Source of the DNA: Alphaproteobacteria bacterium | GTDB lineage: Bacteria > Pseudomonadota > Alphaproteobacteria > Rhizobiales > Xanthobacteraceae | DNA: 34,720 nucleotides | Assembly (NCBI GenBank): GCA_005883135.1 | Contig: VAZM01000068.1 | Span: forward strand, 1 to 34,720 | Reading direction: 5' to 3' | Part shown: positions 1 to 7,621 of the stretch, piece after piece | How the letters are laid out: each line of letters opens with the position of its first letter | How positions within the stretch are numbered: position 1 is the first letter of the stretch | Notes under the pieces: model-generated | Databases searched by the model: none | What the model saw: the letters and a program-made list of their open reading frames with translations, nothing else | Told to the model about the DNA's origin: nothing | Program-made: the position numbers and the translations under genes

Positions 1-11
1 GGATTGCGCGG

Positions 12-500
12 ATGGCAGCATTTGCGACGCGCACGCTGCTCGGCGCGCTTCTCATCGCCATGATGCTGCTCAACGTTGCGAATGCGGTTTGCCGGTATCT
101 GTTCAGCGTGGTGCTCATTGGAGCCGATGAGCTCCTGGTTTTCGCCATGATCTGGATGGTGATGATCGGGATGATCCTGGTGACAATCAACCGCCAGCAC
201 ATTGCGCTCGATTTTCTCGCGAACCGACTGGCGCAGCGCCCGCGCATTGCGCTCACAATGTTTCACCACCTCGTTATCGCGGTCGGCGCAGCGTATGCGG
301 CCGTTCAGTCCCTGGAGTTCACGCGGCGTGTAGCGGCGGTTGGACAGACCAGCATGGCAATCGGCTTTCCCATGGTATTCGCGCATTCGGCCCTGGTCGT
401 GGGATTTGCGGCGACGGCGCTAGTGGCGGCCGTGCTCGTCGTCAGCGGCGGTATAGAGCTCGTCACCTCGCATGGCGTAACGAAGACTAAGCTAACATGA
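12..500 (+). CDS. TRAP transporter small permease (DctQ family), possibly 5'-truncated
   Basis: This is the small membrane subunit of a tripartite ATP-independent periplasmic (TRAP) transporter, which with DctM and DctP drives sodium- or proton-coupled uptake of an organic acid across the inner membrane. The 162-residue product has about four hydrophobic segments (near residues 5-25, 35-55, 80-100 and 125-145). The stretch around residues 24-45 (NAVCRYLF, then GADELLVFAMIW) is typical of DctQ proteins. The frame stays open upstream to the first base of the window, so the true start may lie outside it; the ATG at 12 is simply the first one visible. The stop overlaps the dctM start as ATGA, which implies translational coupling. 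The family is clear; the substrate is not readable from this subunit. Confidence 0.85.
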   Translation: MAAFATRTLLGALLIAMMLLNVANAVCRYLFSVVLIGADELLVFAMIWMVMIGMILVTINRQHIALDFLANRLAQRPRIALTMFHHLVIAVGAAYAAVQSLEFTRRVAAVGQTSMAIGFPMVFAHSALVVGFAATALVAAVLVVSGGIELVTSHGVTKTKLT

Positions 501-1768
501 TCTGGACGCTGGCCGTTCTGCCCATAGCGCTGCTGCTGCTGGGCACGCCCATTTTCGGAATCTTTCTGATCGGGGCGGTTGCGACATTCGTGTTGTTTCT
601 GTCGGTGCCCCCAGTCGCCCTCCACCAGATCATGTTTGGGGGCATGGAGAACTATGTGTTACTTGCTGTCCCGTTCTTCATTTTTGCCGGCGAGTTGATG
701 AGCGGTTCCGGGATTGCGCAACGGCTGATCGTTTGGGTTCTGGCGCTGATCGGTCGCATACCGGGCAGCCTTGGGGTTGCGACCGTCGGCGCCTGCACGC
801 TGATTGGTGCGATTTCCGGCGCGAGCACCGCGACCGTGGCAGTGGTCGGGAAAACGCTTTATCCGGGCCTGATCCGCGACGGCTACAGCGTGCGGTTTGC
901 CTCGGGCCTGCTCAGCTCGTCGGGCTCGATCGACATTGTGATCCCGCCGAGCATTGCCATGATCCTGTTCGGCATGGCGGCGGAGCAATCGATCGCAAAG
1001 TTGTTCGCGGCCGGCGTGCTGCCGGGATTGCTGATCGCCTTCATGATGTCGGCGTACGTCGTGATCATGGCGCTGCGGATGCGGGTTCCGACCCGAGGAA
1101 AATTCGATTTTGCGCGGCTGCGCGCAGCCACGTGGGACGCGGGGCCCGCCCTGCTAATGCCGGTCTTCGTGCTTGCCGGGATTTATCTTGGCTGGTTTTC
1201 TCCGACCGAGGCGGGAGGTTTTGCCTGCCTCTACGCGATCCTGGTGGGGGGCTGTGTCTACCGCGAGATGAGCTGGCGAGACGTGCTCGAGGCCGCCACG
1301 CAGGCGGCCATCATAACCGCCCAAATCCTGATCATCGTCGCGACCGCCGCGCTGTTCTCCTGGATCCTGACCATCAACGGGGTGCCGCAAGCCATTACCG
1401 GCGGGCTCACGGCTCTCAACCTGCCGCCATGGGGCTTCCTCATGGCGGTGAATGCCATCCTCTTGATCGTGGGATGTTTCCTCGATCCGACCTCGGCGAT
1501 CATCGTACTCACGCCGCTATTCATGCCGCTGGTCAGGGCGCTTGGCGTCGATCCGATCCACTTCGGAATTGTGATGACCGTGAATATCGCGATCGGTATG
1601 TTCACGCCGCCGTTCGGATTGAACATCTTTGTCGCACAATCCGTGCTGGGCGTGCCGCTCGACACCATCTATCGCGGCGTGCTTCCATTCGCTGCCGTGC
1701 AGATCGCCGCGCTGTTGATCATTACCTACTGGCCCGGACTTTCACTGTATCTGACGGCCCCGTTCTGA
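497..1768 (+). CDS. TRAP transporter large permease (DctM family)
   Basis: This is the large, transport-catalysing membrane subunit of the TRAP system. The 423-residue length is normal for DctM, and the protein is hydrophobic throughout with roughly 11-12 membrane segments. Recognisable family stretches include GISGASTATVA near residues 97-107, SSGSIDIVIPPSI near residues 140-152, FLDPTSAIIVLTP near residues 328-340 and a GMFTPPFGLN motif near residues 367-376. The start overlaps the dctQ stop (ATGA), and the receptor gene dctP follows 17 bases after the stop, so the three form one operon in the order Q-M-P. The order places the receptor last; many TRAP operons are P-Q-M. Family assignment is secure, substrate unknown. 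Confidence 0.93.
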   Translation: MIWTLAVLPIALLLLGTPIFGIFLIGAVATFVLFLSVPPVALHQIMFGGMENYVLLAVPFFIFAGELMSGSGIAQRLIVWVLALIGRIPGSLGVATVGACTLIGAISGASTATVAVVGKTLYPGLIRDGYSVRFASGLLSSSGSIDIVIPPSIAMILFGMAAEQSIAKLFAAGVLPGLLIAFMMSAYVVIMALRMRVPTRGKFDFARLRAATWDAGPALLMPVFVLAGIYLGWFSPTEAGGFACLYAILVGGCVYREMSWRDVLEAATQAAIITAQILIIVATAALFSWILTINGVPQAITGGLTALNLPPWGFLMAVNAILLIVGCFLDPTSAIIVLTPLFMPLVRALGVDPIHFGIVMTVNIAIGMFTPPFGLNIFVAQSVLGVPLDTIYRGVLPFAAVQIAALLIITYWPGLSLYLTAPF

Positions 1769-1785
1769 AGCCTCAGGAGACGCCC

Positions 1786-2799
1786 ATGCCCGTCAACCGA
1801 TTGCTGCGAGCCGCGTTTGCGGCTCTTGCCGTCACGGCCCTAACGCCAGCGCGGCCGGTTGCGGCCCAGACCGTCATGAAGCTCGCCAATGCCACCATCA
1901 ACGACGTGCAGCACGAGTGGCAAAAGCTGTTTGCCGCCGACCTGCAGAAACGCGTCGGCGACAAGGTCAAGACCGAGATCTATCCGGCAAGCCAGCTCGG
2001 CGCCATTCCGCGCATGGTGGACGGCGTGCTGCTTGGGACGATCGAGTCCTTCATCACCCCTACCGCTTTCCTGACGCCAACCGATCCACGCTTCCAGATT
2101 TTCGACGTGCCCGGCCTGTTCGCCTCGCCGGAGCACGTTCATGCGGTCATCCATGACCCCGCCTATCGCGATCACATGGAGACTATGTTTCTCAATCGCG
2201 GCCTTCGCATCATCGGCGCCATCTACAACAGCCCCACTGTGGTGCTCACCAAGCAGCCCGCGCCGACACTTGAGGCGTTGAAGGGCATGAAGGTGCGCAC
2301 ATTTGCGTCGCCCTTGCAGATCGAGCCAATGAAGGCGATCGGTGCGATTCCGGTTCCGCTTGCTCTCACGGAGGTCATTCCGCAACTTCAGTCCGGCGGG
2401 CTCGACGGCATGCTTGCCGGCATGCCGATCCTCACCGCGTTCAAGTATTACGACGTGGCGAAATTCGTGACCGACCTGAACTTCGCGCAGATCATCAGCG
2501 TCGATGTCATCAACGAAGCATGGTTCCAGAAACAGCCCAAGGACGTGCAGGAAGCCATTCGCGCTGCCGGCCGAGCCGCGGAACAGCAGGCATTCCCGTG
2601 GGGCGTCAACAACGTGCAGAAGACAAACGAGCTATGGCTTGCCAACAAAGGCGAAATTCTCAAGCTGCCGCAGCAGGAGCAGGCCTCGATGATGCAGACC
2701 TTCGTTTCTCTCGGCACCAATATCGTTGCGCAAAATCCCGTGGTGAAGGCCGAGATGGAGAAGCTTCAGGCGCTTGTCGAGGCCAAACGGCCGAAGTGA
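1786..2799 (+). CDS. TRAP transporter solute-binding protein (DctP family)
   Basis: This is the periplasmic receptor that captures the ligand and delivers it to DctQM. The 337-residue product has a signal peptide (MPVNRLLR, a hydrophobic core, then a likely cut after PVAAQ near residue 28). It then shows the DctP layout: a YPASQLG segment near residues 66-72, GLDGMLAG near residues 205-212, and KGMKVRTFAS near residues 166-175, where the conserved arginine normally clamps a carboxylate. The frame is open far upstream through dctM, but the ATG at 1786 is preceded by CAGGAGA at a good distance and begins the signal peptide. Just after the stop comes a long palindromic repeat (2807-2975). An organic anion is the likely ligand by family; nothing here identifies it. 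Confidence 0.92.
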   Translation: MPVNRLLRAAFAALAVTALTPARPVAAQTVMKLANATINDVQHEWQKLFAADLQKRVGDKVKTEIYPASQLGAIPRMVDGVLLGTIESFITPTAFLTPTDPRFQIFDVPGLFASPEHVHAVIHDPAYRDHMETMFLNRGLRIIGAIYNSPTVVLTKQPAPTLEALKGMKVRTFASPLQIEPMKAIGAIPVPLALTEVIPQLQSGGLDGMLAGMPILTAFKYYDVAKFVTDLNFAQIISVDVINEAWFQKQPKDVQEAIRAAGRAAEQQAFPWGVNNVQKTNELWLANKGEILKLPQQEQASMMQTFVSLGTNIVAQNPVVKAEMEKLQALVEAKRPK

Positions 2800-2806
2800 C
2801 TTTATC

Positions 2807-2975
2807 CTAGTGCCGCCGATTTGAAATTCCTGCGCCGTGTGCCGCAAGTCCGCCTCAGGAATTTCAAATCGAAAAGCGGCACTAGAATCATAGAGTTGCT
2901 AGTGCCCTTTGGTTTTCGAAGTTCGTGCCCGAGTGTGCCGCGCTGTATCACGAACTTCGAAAACCGGGCACTAGC
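2807..2975 (+). repeat. Double-hairpin repeat, copy 1 (H1-linker-H2)
   Basis: This element consists of two long imperfect palindromes, 2807-2885 and 2899-2974, each bounded by CTAG. H1 has a 10-bp outer stem (CTAGTGCCGC), a four-A bulge on its right arm and a 16-bp inner stem (CGATTTGAAATTCCTG). H2 has a 9-bp outer stem (CTAGTGCCC), a TTT bulge on its left arm and a 17-bp inner stem (GGTTTTCGAAGTTCGTG). The linker is AATCATAGAGTTG, and both loops contain GTGTGCCGC. It begins 7 bases after the dctP stop and ends about 110 bases before the amidohydrolase start. It matches 165 of 169 positions of the copy at 25617-25785 by eye. No T-run follows, so it is not a textbook intrinsic terminator. It may stabilise or end the upstream mRNA, which is inference. 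Confidence 0.93.
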
Positions 2976-3086
2976 TCGCTGCCGTCGGGACCTGCTTGCT
3001 TAGCCGCCGGCATCGGCAACGCATGAAGCCAGGGCACTCCGCGCCCTGTGCTAACCGAACTTGCATCGCACAGAGGAGCGTCCCCG

Positions 3087-3935
3087 ATGACGATCATCGA
3101 TTCCCAGGTCCACGCCTATGAGGCGAATACTCCCAAGCGACCCTGGCACAGTGTGCCGAACTGGCCCGATCACGTCACCGGTGACGAGATGGTGGCGGCG
3201 ATGGACAAGGTCGGCGTCGACGGCGCGATCTTCATCTCCGCCTTTTCCATGTACCGCTACGACGCGAGCTACGCGGTGGAAGTGCAGCGGGCCCACCCCG
3301 GTCGGTTCGGGATCGTCAAACCAGTCGACCCGGATGATCCAGCCGTTGGCGATGTCATCGCCGACTGGAAACGGACACCGGGCGCCGTCGGCATCCGCAT
3401 CATGCTCACCAAGGAGCCAAACCGCGACCGCGAGCCGACTGACCCCGGCCTCGACCGCATCCTGCGCGCGGCGGTCAAGCACGATTTTCCCGTCAACATG
3501 CTGTGCTGGGGCAACGTGGATGTGGGCACGGCAGTGATCGATCGGCATCCCGATACGCGCTTCATCATTGATCATCTGGCGATCCTTCAGCCGCGCACGC
3601 CGCCGGCTCCGCCGCAGCCATGGGCCGACCTGCCGAAGGTGCTGGACCTTGCCAGGCGCAAGAACGCGGTGATCAAGGTGAGCGGCGCTTGCACACTCTC
3701 CCGGCAACCCTATCCGTTCCCGGACATCTGGGATCCGCTCGCCCGCGTGTTCGATGCCTGGGGTTTGGAGCGCTGCCTGTGGGGCACGGACTGGACGCGC
3801 GCTTATGCCGTGGTCAACTACGAGCAGGCGGTCGAGCCCTTCTTCCAGACCGACCGCCTGAGCGACAGCGAGCGAGCGATGCTCATGGGCGGCGCTTGCG
3901 CCAAAACCTATCGTTGGTCGCCGAAGAAACATTAG
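3087..3935 (+). CDS. Amidohydrolase_2 family metal-dependent hydrolase (lactonase-like)
   Basis: This is a 282-residue TIM-barrel hydrolase of the amidohydrolase-related group that includes 2-pyrone-4,6-dicarboxylate lactonase and sulfomuconolactone hydrolase; these act on ring-derived lactones or related carboxylates. Family features seen are the N-terminal IDSQVHAYE (metal-site region, residues 3-11), a central FIIDHLA near residue 155, and a late LWGTDWTRA near residues 231-239, where the aspartate is the usual catalytic/metal residue. The ATG at 3087 is preceded by GAGGAG at good spacing; a longer open frame from 3048 lacks such a site. The stop is 8 bases before the Bug receptor start, so the two are co-transcribed. 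Context with a TRAP system and a Bug receptor suggests catabolism of an imported organic acid; the exact substrate is unknown. Confidence 0.88.
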   Translation: MTIIDSQVHAYEANTPKRPWHSVPNWPDHVTGDEMVAAMDKVGVDGAIFISAFSMYRYDASYAVEVQRAHPGRFGIVKPVDPDDPAVGDVIADWKRTPGAVGIRIMLTKEPNRDREPTDPGLDRILRAAVKHDFPVNMLCWGNVDVGTAVIDRHPDTRFIIDHLAILQPRTPPAPPQPWADLPKVLDLARRKNAVIKVSGACTLSRQPYPFPDIWDPLARVFDAWGLERCLWGTDWTRAYAVVNYEQAVEPFFQTDRLSDSERAMLMGGACAKTYRWSPKKH

Positions 3936-3943
3936 GAAACCAA

Positions 3944-4906
3944 ATGCGCGCTTGCGCCGCCGGCGCGATGATCGCGACTGCGCTGCTTGCGGCCAGCGCC
4001 GGCGCAGCGGCGCAGAACTATCCCGAGCGGCCGGTGCGCGTGCTGATCGCGTTTCCCGCCGGCGGCACCATCGACACGCTCGGCCGCATCATTGCGCAGA
4101 AGCTGACCGAGGCGTGGGGGCAGAACGTCGTCATCGAGAACCGCCCCGGCGCCGGCGGCAACATCGGCGCCGCCGCCGCGGCGAAGTCGGCGCCCGACGG
4201 CTACACGCTCCATCTCGGCGCGCAGACGCTCGCGGTCAACGTGACGCTGCAGCCGAGCACGGAATTCGATCCGGTCAAGGACTTCGACCCGATCATGCTC
4301 GTTGCCACCGCGCAGGACGTCCTGCTGGTGCCGCCGAATTCGCCGTTTCGCTCGGTCAAGGAGTTGATCGATTACGCCAAGGCGCATCCCGGTGAACTGA
4401 ACTACGCCTCGCTCGGCACCGGCACGAGCGGCCACCTCGCCACCGTCATGTTCAGCGAGCTTGCCGGCATCAAGCTCCAGCACGTGCCCTATACCTCGGT
4501 GTCGCAGGCGACGACCGACGTCATCTCCGGCCGCATCGCGGTGTTTCTGCCCACCCTCGGCGGGCATCTCGGCAACGTCGCGGCCGGCCGCATGCGCGCG
4601 CTCGCCGTGTCGGGGACGACCCGCGCCGCGCAGCTTCCCGATGTCCCGACCTTCAACGAGCTCGGCGTCAAGTTCGTGGACGAGACGAGTTGGTATGCGC
4701 TGTTCGCGCCCAAGGGCACGCGCAAGGAGATCATCGCCAAGATCAATGCCGAGCTCGAGCGCATCCTGGCTCTGCCTGACGTTCGGGAAAAAGGCGTCAC
4801 GCTCGGCTACCGCTACATCGGCGGCCCGCCGGAAAAGCTCGCGGCGTTTCTCAACAACGAAATCGCCAAATGGGCCGAGGTCGCAAAAAGCGTGGCGCTG
4901 AAGTGA
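3944..4906 (+). CDS. Bug/TctC-family tripartite tricarboxylate transporter substrate-binding protein
   Basis: This periplasmic receptor of the Bug family has 320 residues, typical for the group. It opens with a signal peptide (MRACAAGAM, hydrophobic core, cut near GAAAQ at residue 25). Then come family hallmarks: YPERPVRVLIAFPAGG near residues 27-42, IENRPGAGGNIG near residues 65-76, GYTLHLG near residues 86-92 and a PTFNELG segment near residues 236-242. AGGAAA stands before the ATG at 3944. Bug proteins usually bind carboxylated compounds and work with TctA/TctB membrane proteins; no tctAB is seen in the window, so this may be an orphan receptor, common in Bug-rich bacteria. It lies directly behind the amidohydrolase, so both probably serve the same compound, which is inference. 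Confidence 0.9.
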   Translation: MRACAAGAMIATALLAASAGAAAQNYPERPVRVLIAFPAGGTIDTLGRIIAQKLTEAWGQNVVIENRPGAGGNIGAAAAAKSAPDGYTLHLGAQTLAVNVTLQPSTEFDPVKDFDPIMLVATAQDVLLVPPNSPFRSVKELIDYAKAHPGELNYASLGTGTSGHLATVMFSELAGIKLQHVPYTSVSQATTDVISGRIAVFLPTLGGHLGNVAAGRMRALAVSGTTRAAQLPDVPTFNELGVKFVDETSWYALFAPKGTRKEIIAKINAELERILALPDVREKGVTLGYRYIGGPPEKLAAFLNNEIAKWAEVAKSVALK

Positions 4907-4983
4907 GTCTACCGATCACGAGCGACGCGTCTCGAACCATACGGCCGCGCACCTAATGCCGGCGACCTCACCTCCTGACCGTC

Positions 4984-5039
4984 ATGCCCGCGCTTGGCGC
5001 GTCGGAAGACGCGCGCGAACGCGCTTATGTCGCGGGCAT
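4984..5039. repeat. Palindromic intergenic repeat (ATGCCCGCG / CGCGGGCAT)
   Basis: Nine-base arms ATGCCCGCG (4984-4992) and CGCGGGCAT (5031-5039) are perfectly complementary, with a smaller inverted repeat of GC-rich sequence between them. The flanks (CCGTC before, CCTCGTCTT after) resemble a REP-like sequence that I recall as frequent between genes in Bradyrhizobium-type genomes; that recollection is not checked. It may also help terminate the Bug receptor transcript. Confidence 0.6.
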
Positions 5040-5285
5040 CCTCGTCTTCAGAGTCGCGCGGCACCAAAGACGCCATTCTAGACTACGACCTGAATTTTTG
5101 TCTTGACTACATTGCGAAGCAATGCTAAATCATTCCCATGCAAAACCCGGGCGCAAAACGCGCCGCGGGAAGGAAGAAACTGGCTGTTTGACAAGTGAAT
5201 AGGGGTGACGAATGCGTCCGAGGCTCGCGTGTCCCGGATGCGATGCAGCGCGCGCGTCAGCGAGTGGTGTGAAACGTGCGGTTCG

Positions 5286-5466
5286 TCCTCATCCTGAGGA
5301 GCGCGCACGCGTGACGGTGCCGCCAACGCGACCAGGCGTGCGCGCGTCTCGAAGGATGAGGACGGGTCATTGGTCGCGCCCTCATGCTTCGAGACGCATC
5401 GCAGCGCGGTTCGGCTGCGGAAGCAATTTCGCTCGCGTCACGCTGCGATGCTCCTCAGCATGAGGG
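5286..5466. repeat. Mirrored double-hairpin repeat (second family)
   Basis: Two hairpins lie side by side. The first spans 5286-5362 with TCCTCATCCT pairing with AGGATGAGGA; the second spans 5379-5466 with CCCTCATGCT pairing with AGCATGAGGG. Internal arm segments are swapped between the two: GAGGAGC lies in the left arm of the first and, as its complement, in the right arm of the second, while TCTCGAAG-type sequence (TTCGAGACGC in complement) takes the other arm. The unit is therefore a head-to-head pair like a BIME. The outer stems differ by a paired C/G change, so pairing is kept. It does not resemble the CTAG-bounded family at 2807, 14975 and 25617. Confidence 0.8.
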
Positions 5467-5579
5467 CAAGAGAGGGCGGCGCAGACTCTTCCCTCCGCCA
5501 AGCGAGGGGCGGCCGGGACGACGATTTTCGATCCGAGCAAAGAACCAATCGGTGGTTGTAGGAAACGATGCCTGAAGAG

Positions 5580-5613
5580 AGCTCCCTGTTTCCGGCCTGT
5601 TCTTTAGGGAGCT
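5580..5613. repeat. Short inverted repeat
   Basis: AGCTCCCT (5580-5587) and AGGGAGCT (5606-5613) form a perfect 8-bp stem with an 18-base loop. There is no T-run on either side. It lies 60 bases beyond the end of ggt and may be part of a termination region or chance; function is not shown. Confidence 0.4.
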
Positions 5614-5637
5614 GTGCAACTCGCGCGTGTAAGCCGC

Positions 5638-5667
5638 AAAACGCGCCGGCATCCGCCATTACCGGCG
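5638..5667 (-). terminator. Possible terminator of ggt
   Basis: On the minus strand, just after the ggt stop, CGCCGG and CCGGCG (5662-5667 and 5644-5649) form a stem with a 12-base loop, followed by CG and then TTTT. The stem is short and the T-run only four bases long, so this is a weak intrinsic-terminator candidate. Confidence 0.4.
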
Positions 5668-5673
5668 GCGAGC

Positions 5674-7410
5674 TCAATAGCCTGCCGCGAGCGCGCCACG
5701 GGTGCGGTTGTCGGCGGCGCCGACGAACCCCGTCGGCGTCACCAGGATCGAGTTGGCCGACGTGCGCGGCAAACCTTCGACCACGGTCTGGCCGCGCGCC
5801 TTGAGCGCCGCGATCAGATCGGGCGGGAATCCCTGCTCGACCGCGACCTCGTCGGGCAACCACTGATTATGCACGCGCGGCTCGGCGATCGCGTCGGCGA
5901 TCGGCAGCTTGCGGTCGATCACGTTGACCAGCACCTGCAGCACGGTCGTGATGATGCGGCTGCCGCCGGGCGAGCCGGTGACGAGAAACGGCTTGCCGTC
6001 CTTGAGGACGATCGTCGGCGTCATCGACGAGAGCGGGCGTTTGCCCGGTCCGGGCGCATTGGCGTCGCCGCCGACCAGGCCGAAGGCGTTGGGCGCGCCG
6101 GGCTTGGCGGCGAAGTCGTCGAGCTCGTCGTTGAGCAGAACGCCGGTGCCCTCCGCGACGAGACCGACGCCATAGCTCAGGTTGAGCGTGGTGGTGTTGG
6201 CCACCGCGTTGCCCAAGCGGTCGACGACGGAGAAGTGCGTGGTGTTGTCGCCCTCGCGCGCGGGCGTGACGATCGAGCCGAAGCTCGCCGCGGCGGCGGC
6301 GCGGGCCGGATCGATGCGCTCGCGTACCTCGCCGGCGAAGCGCTTCGACGTGAGATAGGGCGGCGGCGTGACGCTCGCGGGATCGCCAAGGAATTTCGCG
6401 CGGTCGAAATAGGCGCGCTTCATCGCTTCGACCATGAGATGCACGCGCGTCGCCGCGTCGACCTTGTCGAGCTTGTAGCCCTCGAGGATGTTCAGCATTT
6501 CGACGAGCACCACGCCGCCGGAGGAGGACGGCGGCATGGAGACGACGCGATAGCCGCGGTAGTTGCCGAAGGCGGGCGTTCGCTCGACGGGCTGGTAGCG
6601 ATGAAGATCCTCCCGCGTCATGAGTCCGCCTGCCGAGCGGATCGCGGCGACGAGCTTGTCGGCGATGGCGCCGCGATAGAACGCGCGCGGTCCCTCGCGC
6701 GCGATTGCGGCGAGCGTGTCGGCGAGATCGCGTTGAACGAGCGTCGCGCCGGGGCCGAGCGGGCGGCCGTCGGGGGTGAAGAAGATCTTCGCCGTGGCCG
6801 GCCAGCGCGCCAGACGCGCTTGCGAGCGGGGCAGCGAATCGGCGACGTCGTTCTCGATCGGAATGCCGTCGCGCGCGAGCGCGATCGCCGGCGCGATCAG
6901 CTCCGCGAGCGTGAATTTTCCCGAGCCGTATTTGGCGTGCGCGAGCGCCAATCCGGCGACCGTGCCGGGAACGCCGATAGCGAGCGCGGAGTCTTGAGAT
7001 TTATACGGATCGGCTTCGCCGCGCTCGTCGAGAAAGATCCCGCGCGTGGTGGCGGCGGGCGCGGTCTCGCGATAATCGATCGCGGTGTCGAGCTTGCGCT
7101 CGGCGAGGTGGATCAGCATGTAGCCGCCGCCGCCGATATTGCCGGCGCGCGGATAGGTGACCGCGAGCGCGAAGCCGGTGGCGACCGCGGCATCGACGGC
7201 ATTGCCGCCTCGCTGGAGCACCTCGACGCCGATGCGCGCCGCGCGACCCTCCTGCGCGACCACCATGCCGTGCGAGGCCGATACCGGCTCGATGCGCGCG
7301 CTGCTCGCCGGTGCGGCCTCGGTCAGCACCGGCGTCTGCGCCGCCAGCGGGCCGAGCAGCGTCAGGCATGCCGCGAGAGCAACCAGCGTGGCGCGGGCGA
7401 TGGCGATCAT
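5674..7410 (-). CDS. ggt: Gamma-glutamyltransferase (glutathione hydrolase precursor)
   Basis: The product is a periplasmic Ntn-hydrolase that removes or transfers the gamma-glutamyl group of glutathione and related compounds. It is made as one chain and self-cleaves before a threonine. The sequence has a signal peptide (MIAIARATLVALAAC, cut near LAAQ), GGNAVDAAVA early in the large subunit, the autocleavage site DNTTHFSVVD with the nucleophile threonine at about residue 390 from the chosen start, then KRPLSSMTPTIV and GSPGGSRIITTVLQ, which form the substrate site. It ends in AAGY like the E. coli enzyme. Length (about 578) is normal. I chose the ATG at 7410 because CCGGAAA stands at good spacing; the ATG at 7431 is the alternative. 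It is a single gene, divergent from nothing and convergent with the Bug receptor. Confidence 0.95.
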   Translation of the reverse strand: MIAIARATLVALAACLTLLGPLAAQTPVLTEAAPASSARIEPVSASHGMVVAQEGRAARIGVEVLQRGGNAVDAAVATGFALAVTYPRAGNIGGGGYMLIHLAERKLDTAIDYRETAPAATTRGIFLDERGEADPYKSQDSALAIGVPGTVAGLALAHAKYGSGKFTLAELIAPAIALARDGIPIENDVADSLPRSQARLARWPATAKIFFTPDGRPLGPGATLVQRDLADTLAAIAREGPRAFYRGAIADKLVAAIRSAGGLMTREDLHRYQPVERTPAFGNYRGYRVVSMPPSSSGGVVLVEMLNILEGYKLDKVDAATRVHLMVEAMKRAYFDRAKFLGDPASVTPPPYLTSKRFAGEVRERIDPARAAAAASFGSIVTPAREGDNTTHFSVVDRLGNAVANTTTLNLSYGVGLVAEGTGVLLNDELDDFAAKPGAPNAFGLVGGDANAPGPGKRPLSSMTPTIVLKDGKPFLVTGSPGGSRIITTVLQVLVNVIDRKLPIADAIAEPRVHNQWLPDEVAVEQGFPPDLIAALKARGQTVVEGLPRTSANSILVTPTGFVGAADNRTRGALAAGY

Positions 7411-7532
7411 CGAATTTCCGGAAGTCCGCATCTTCTAAGTTCGGGCTCTAGCGCATCCTCGGTGGAAGGACGTTAGGGAGAGGGCGGGCAAACAAGGCCA
7501 AGCGTGCCGCAAGACATATGGGTACGCAGTCA

Positions 7533-7571
7533 CGCCCTCCCCACCCCTCCCCTCGCAAGCGGAGGAGGGCG
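7533..7571. repeat. Inverted repeat between ggt and the peroxidase-related gene
   Basis: CGCCCTCC (7533-7540) and GGAGGGCG (7564-7571) are perfectly complementary and surround a C-rich loop that ends in CTCGCAAGCGGA. It lies about 50 bases past the stop of the minus-strand gene 7622-8296 and may act as its terminator, although no T-run follows. CCCTCC/GGAGGG palindromes of this kind are common intergenic repeats in related genomes by recollection. Confidence 0.45.
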
Positions 7572-7621
7572 CAGACCGAGCACGATGCCTGCACTGCTGC
7601 CGTTTCACCTAAATTAGGCAC

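Larger units (their letters stand above)
4907..5673. other. Gene-free intergenic stretch with several palindromes
   Basis: No convincing coding sequence lies between the Bug receptor stop and the ggt stop; the short open frames here cross repeat arms and match no family I recognise. The stretch holds a hairpin at 4984-5039, a mirrored double-hairpin repeat at 5286-5466, a short inverted repeat at 5580-5613 and a terminator-like hairpin next to the end of ggt. A locally AT-richer segment at about 5080-5150 carries no obvious gene. The two flanking genes converge here. Confidence 0.7.

Noticed and set aside
2807-2975. CTAG repeat as a plain rho-independent terminator or an insertion sequence
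   Set aside because: The hairpins are far longer than usual terminators and lack a T-run, and there is no transposase frame, so it is neither in the ordinary sense.
7408-7454. Possible decayed half-copy of the CTAG repeat at the start of ggt
   Set aside because: AATTTCCGGAAGTCCGCATC and a nearby CTAG recall the inner stem of copy 3, but there is no matching second arm or linker, so chance cannot be excluded.
5614-7476. 620-codon open frame on the plus strand opposite ggt
   Set aside because: It is rich in arginine, alanine and histidine, shows no domain, and mirrors a well-conserved gamma-glutamyltransferase. Long antisense frames are expected at this GC content.
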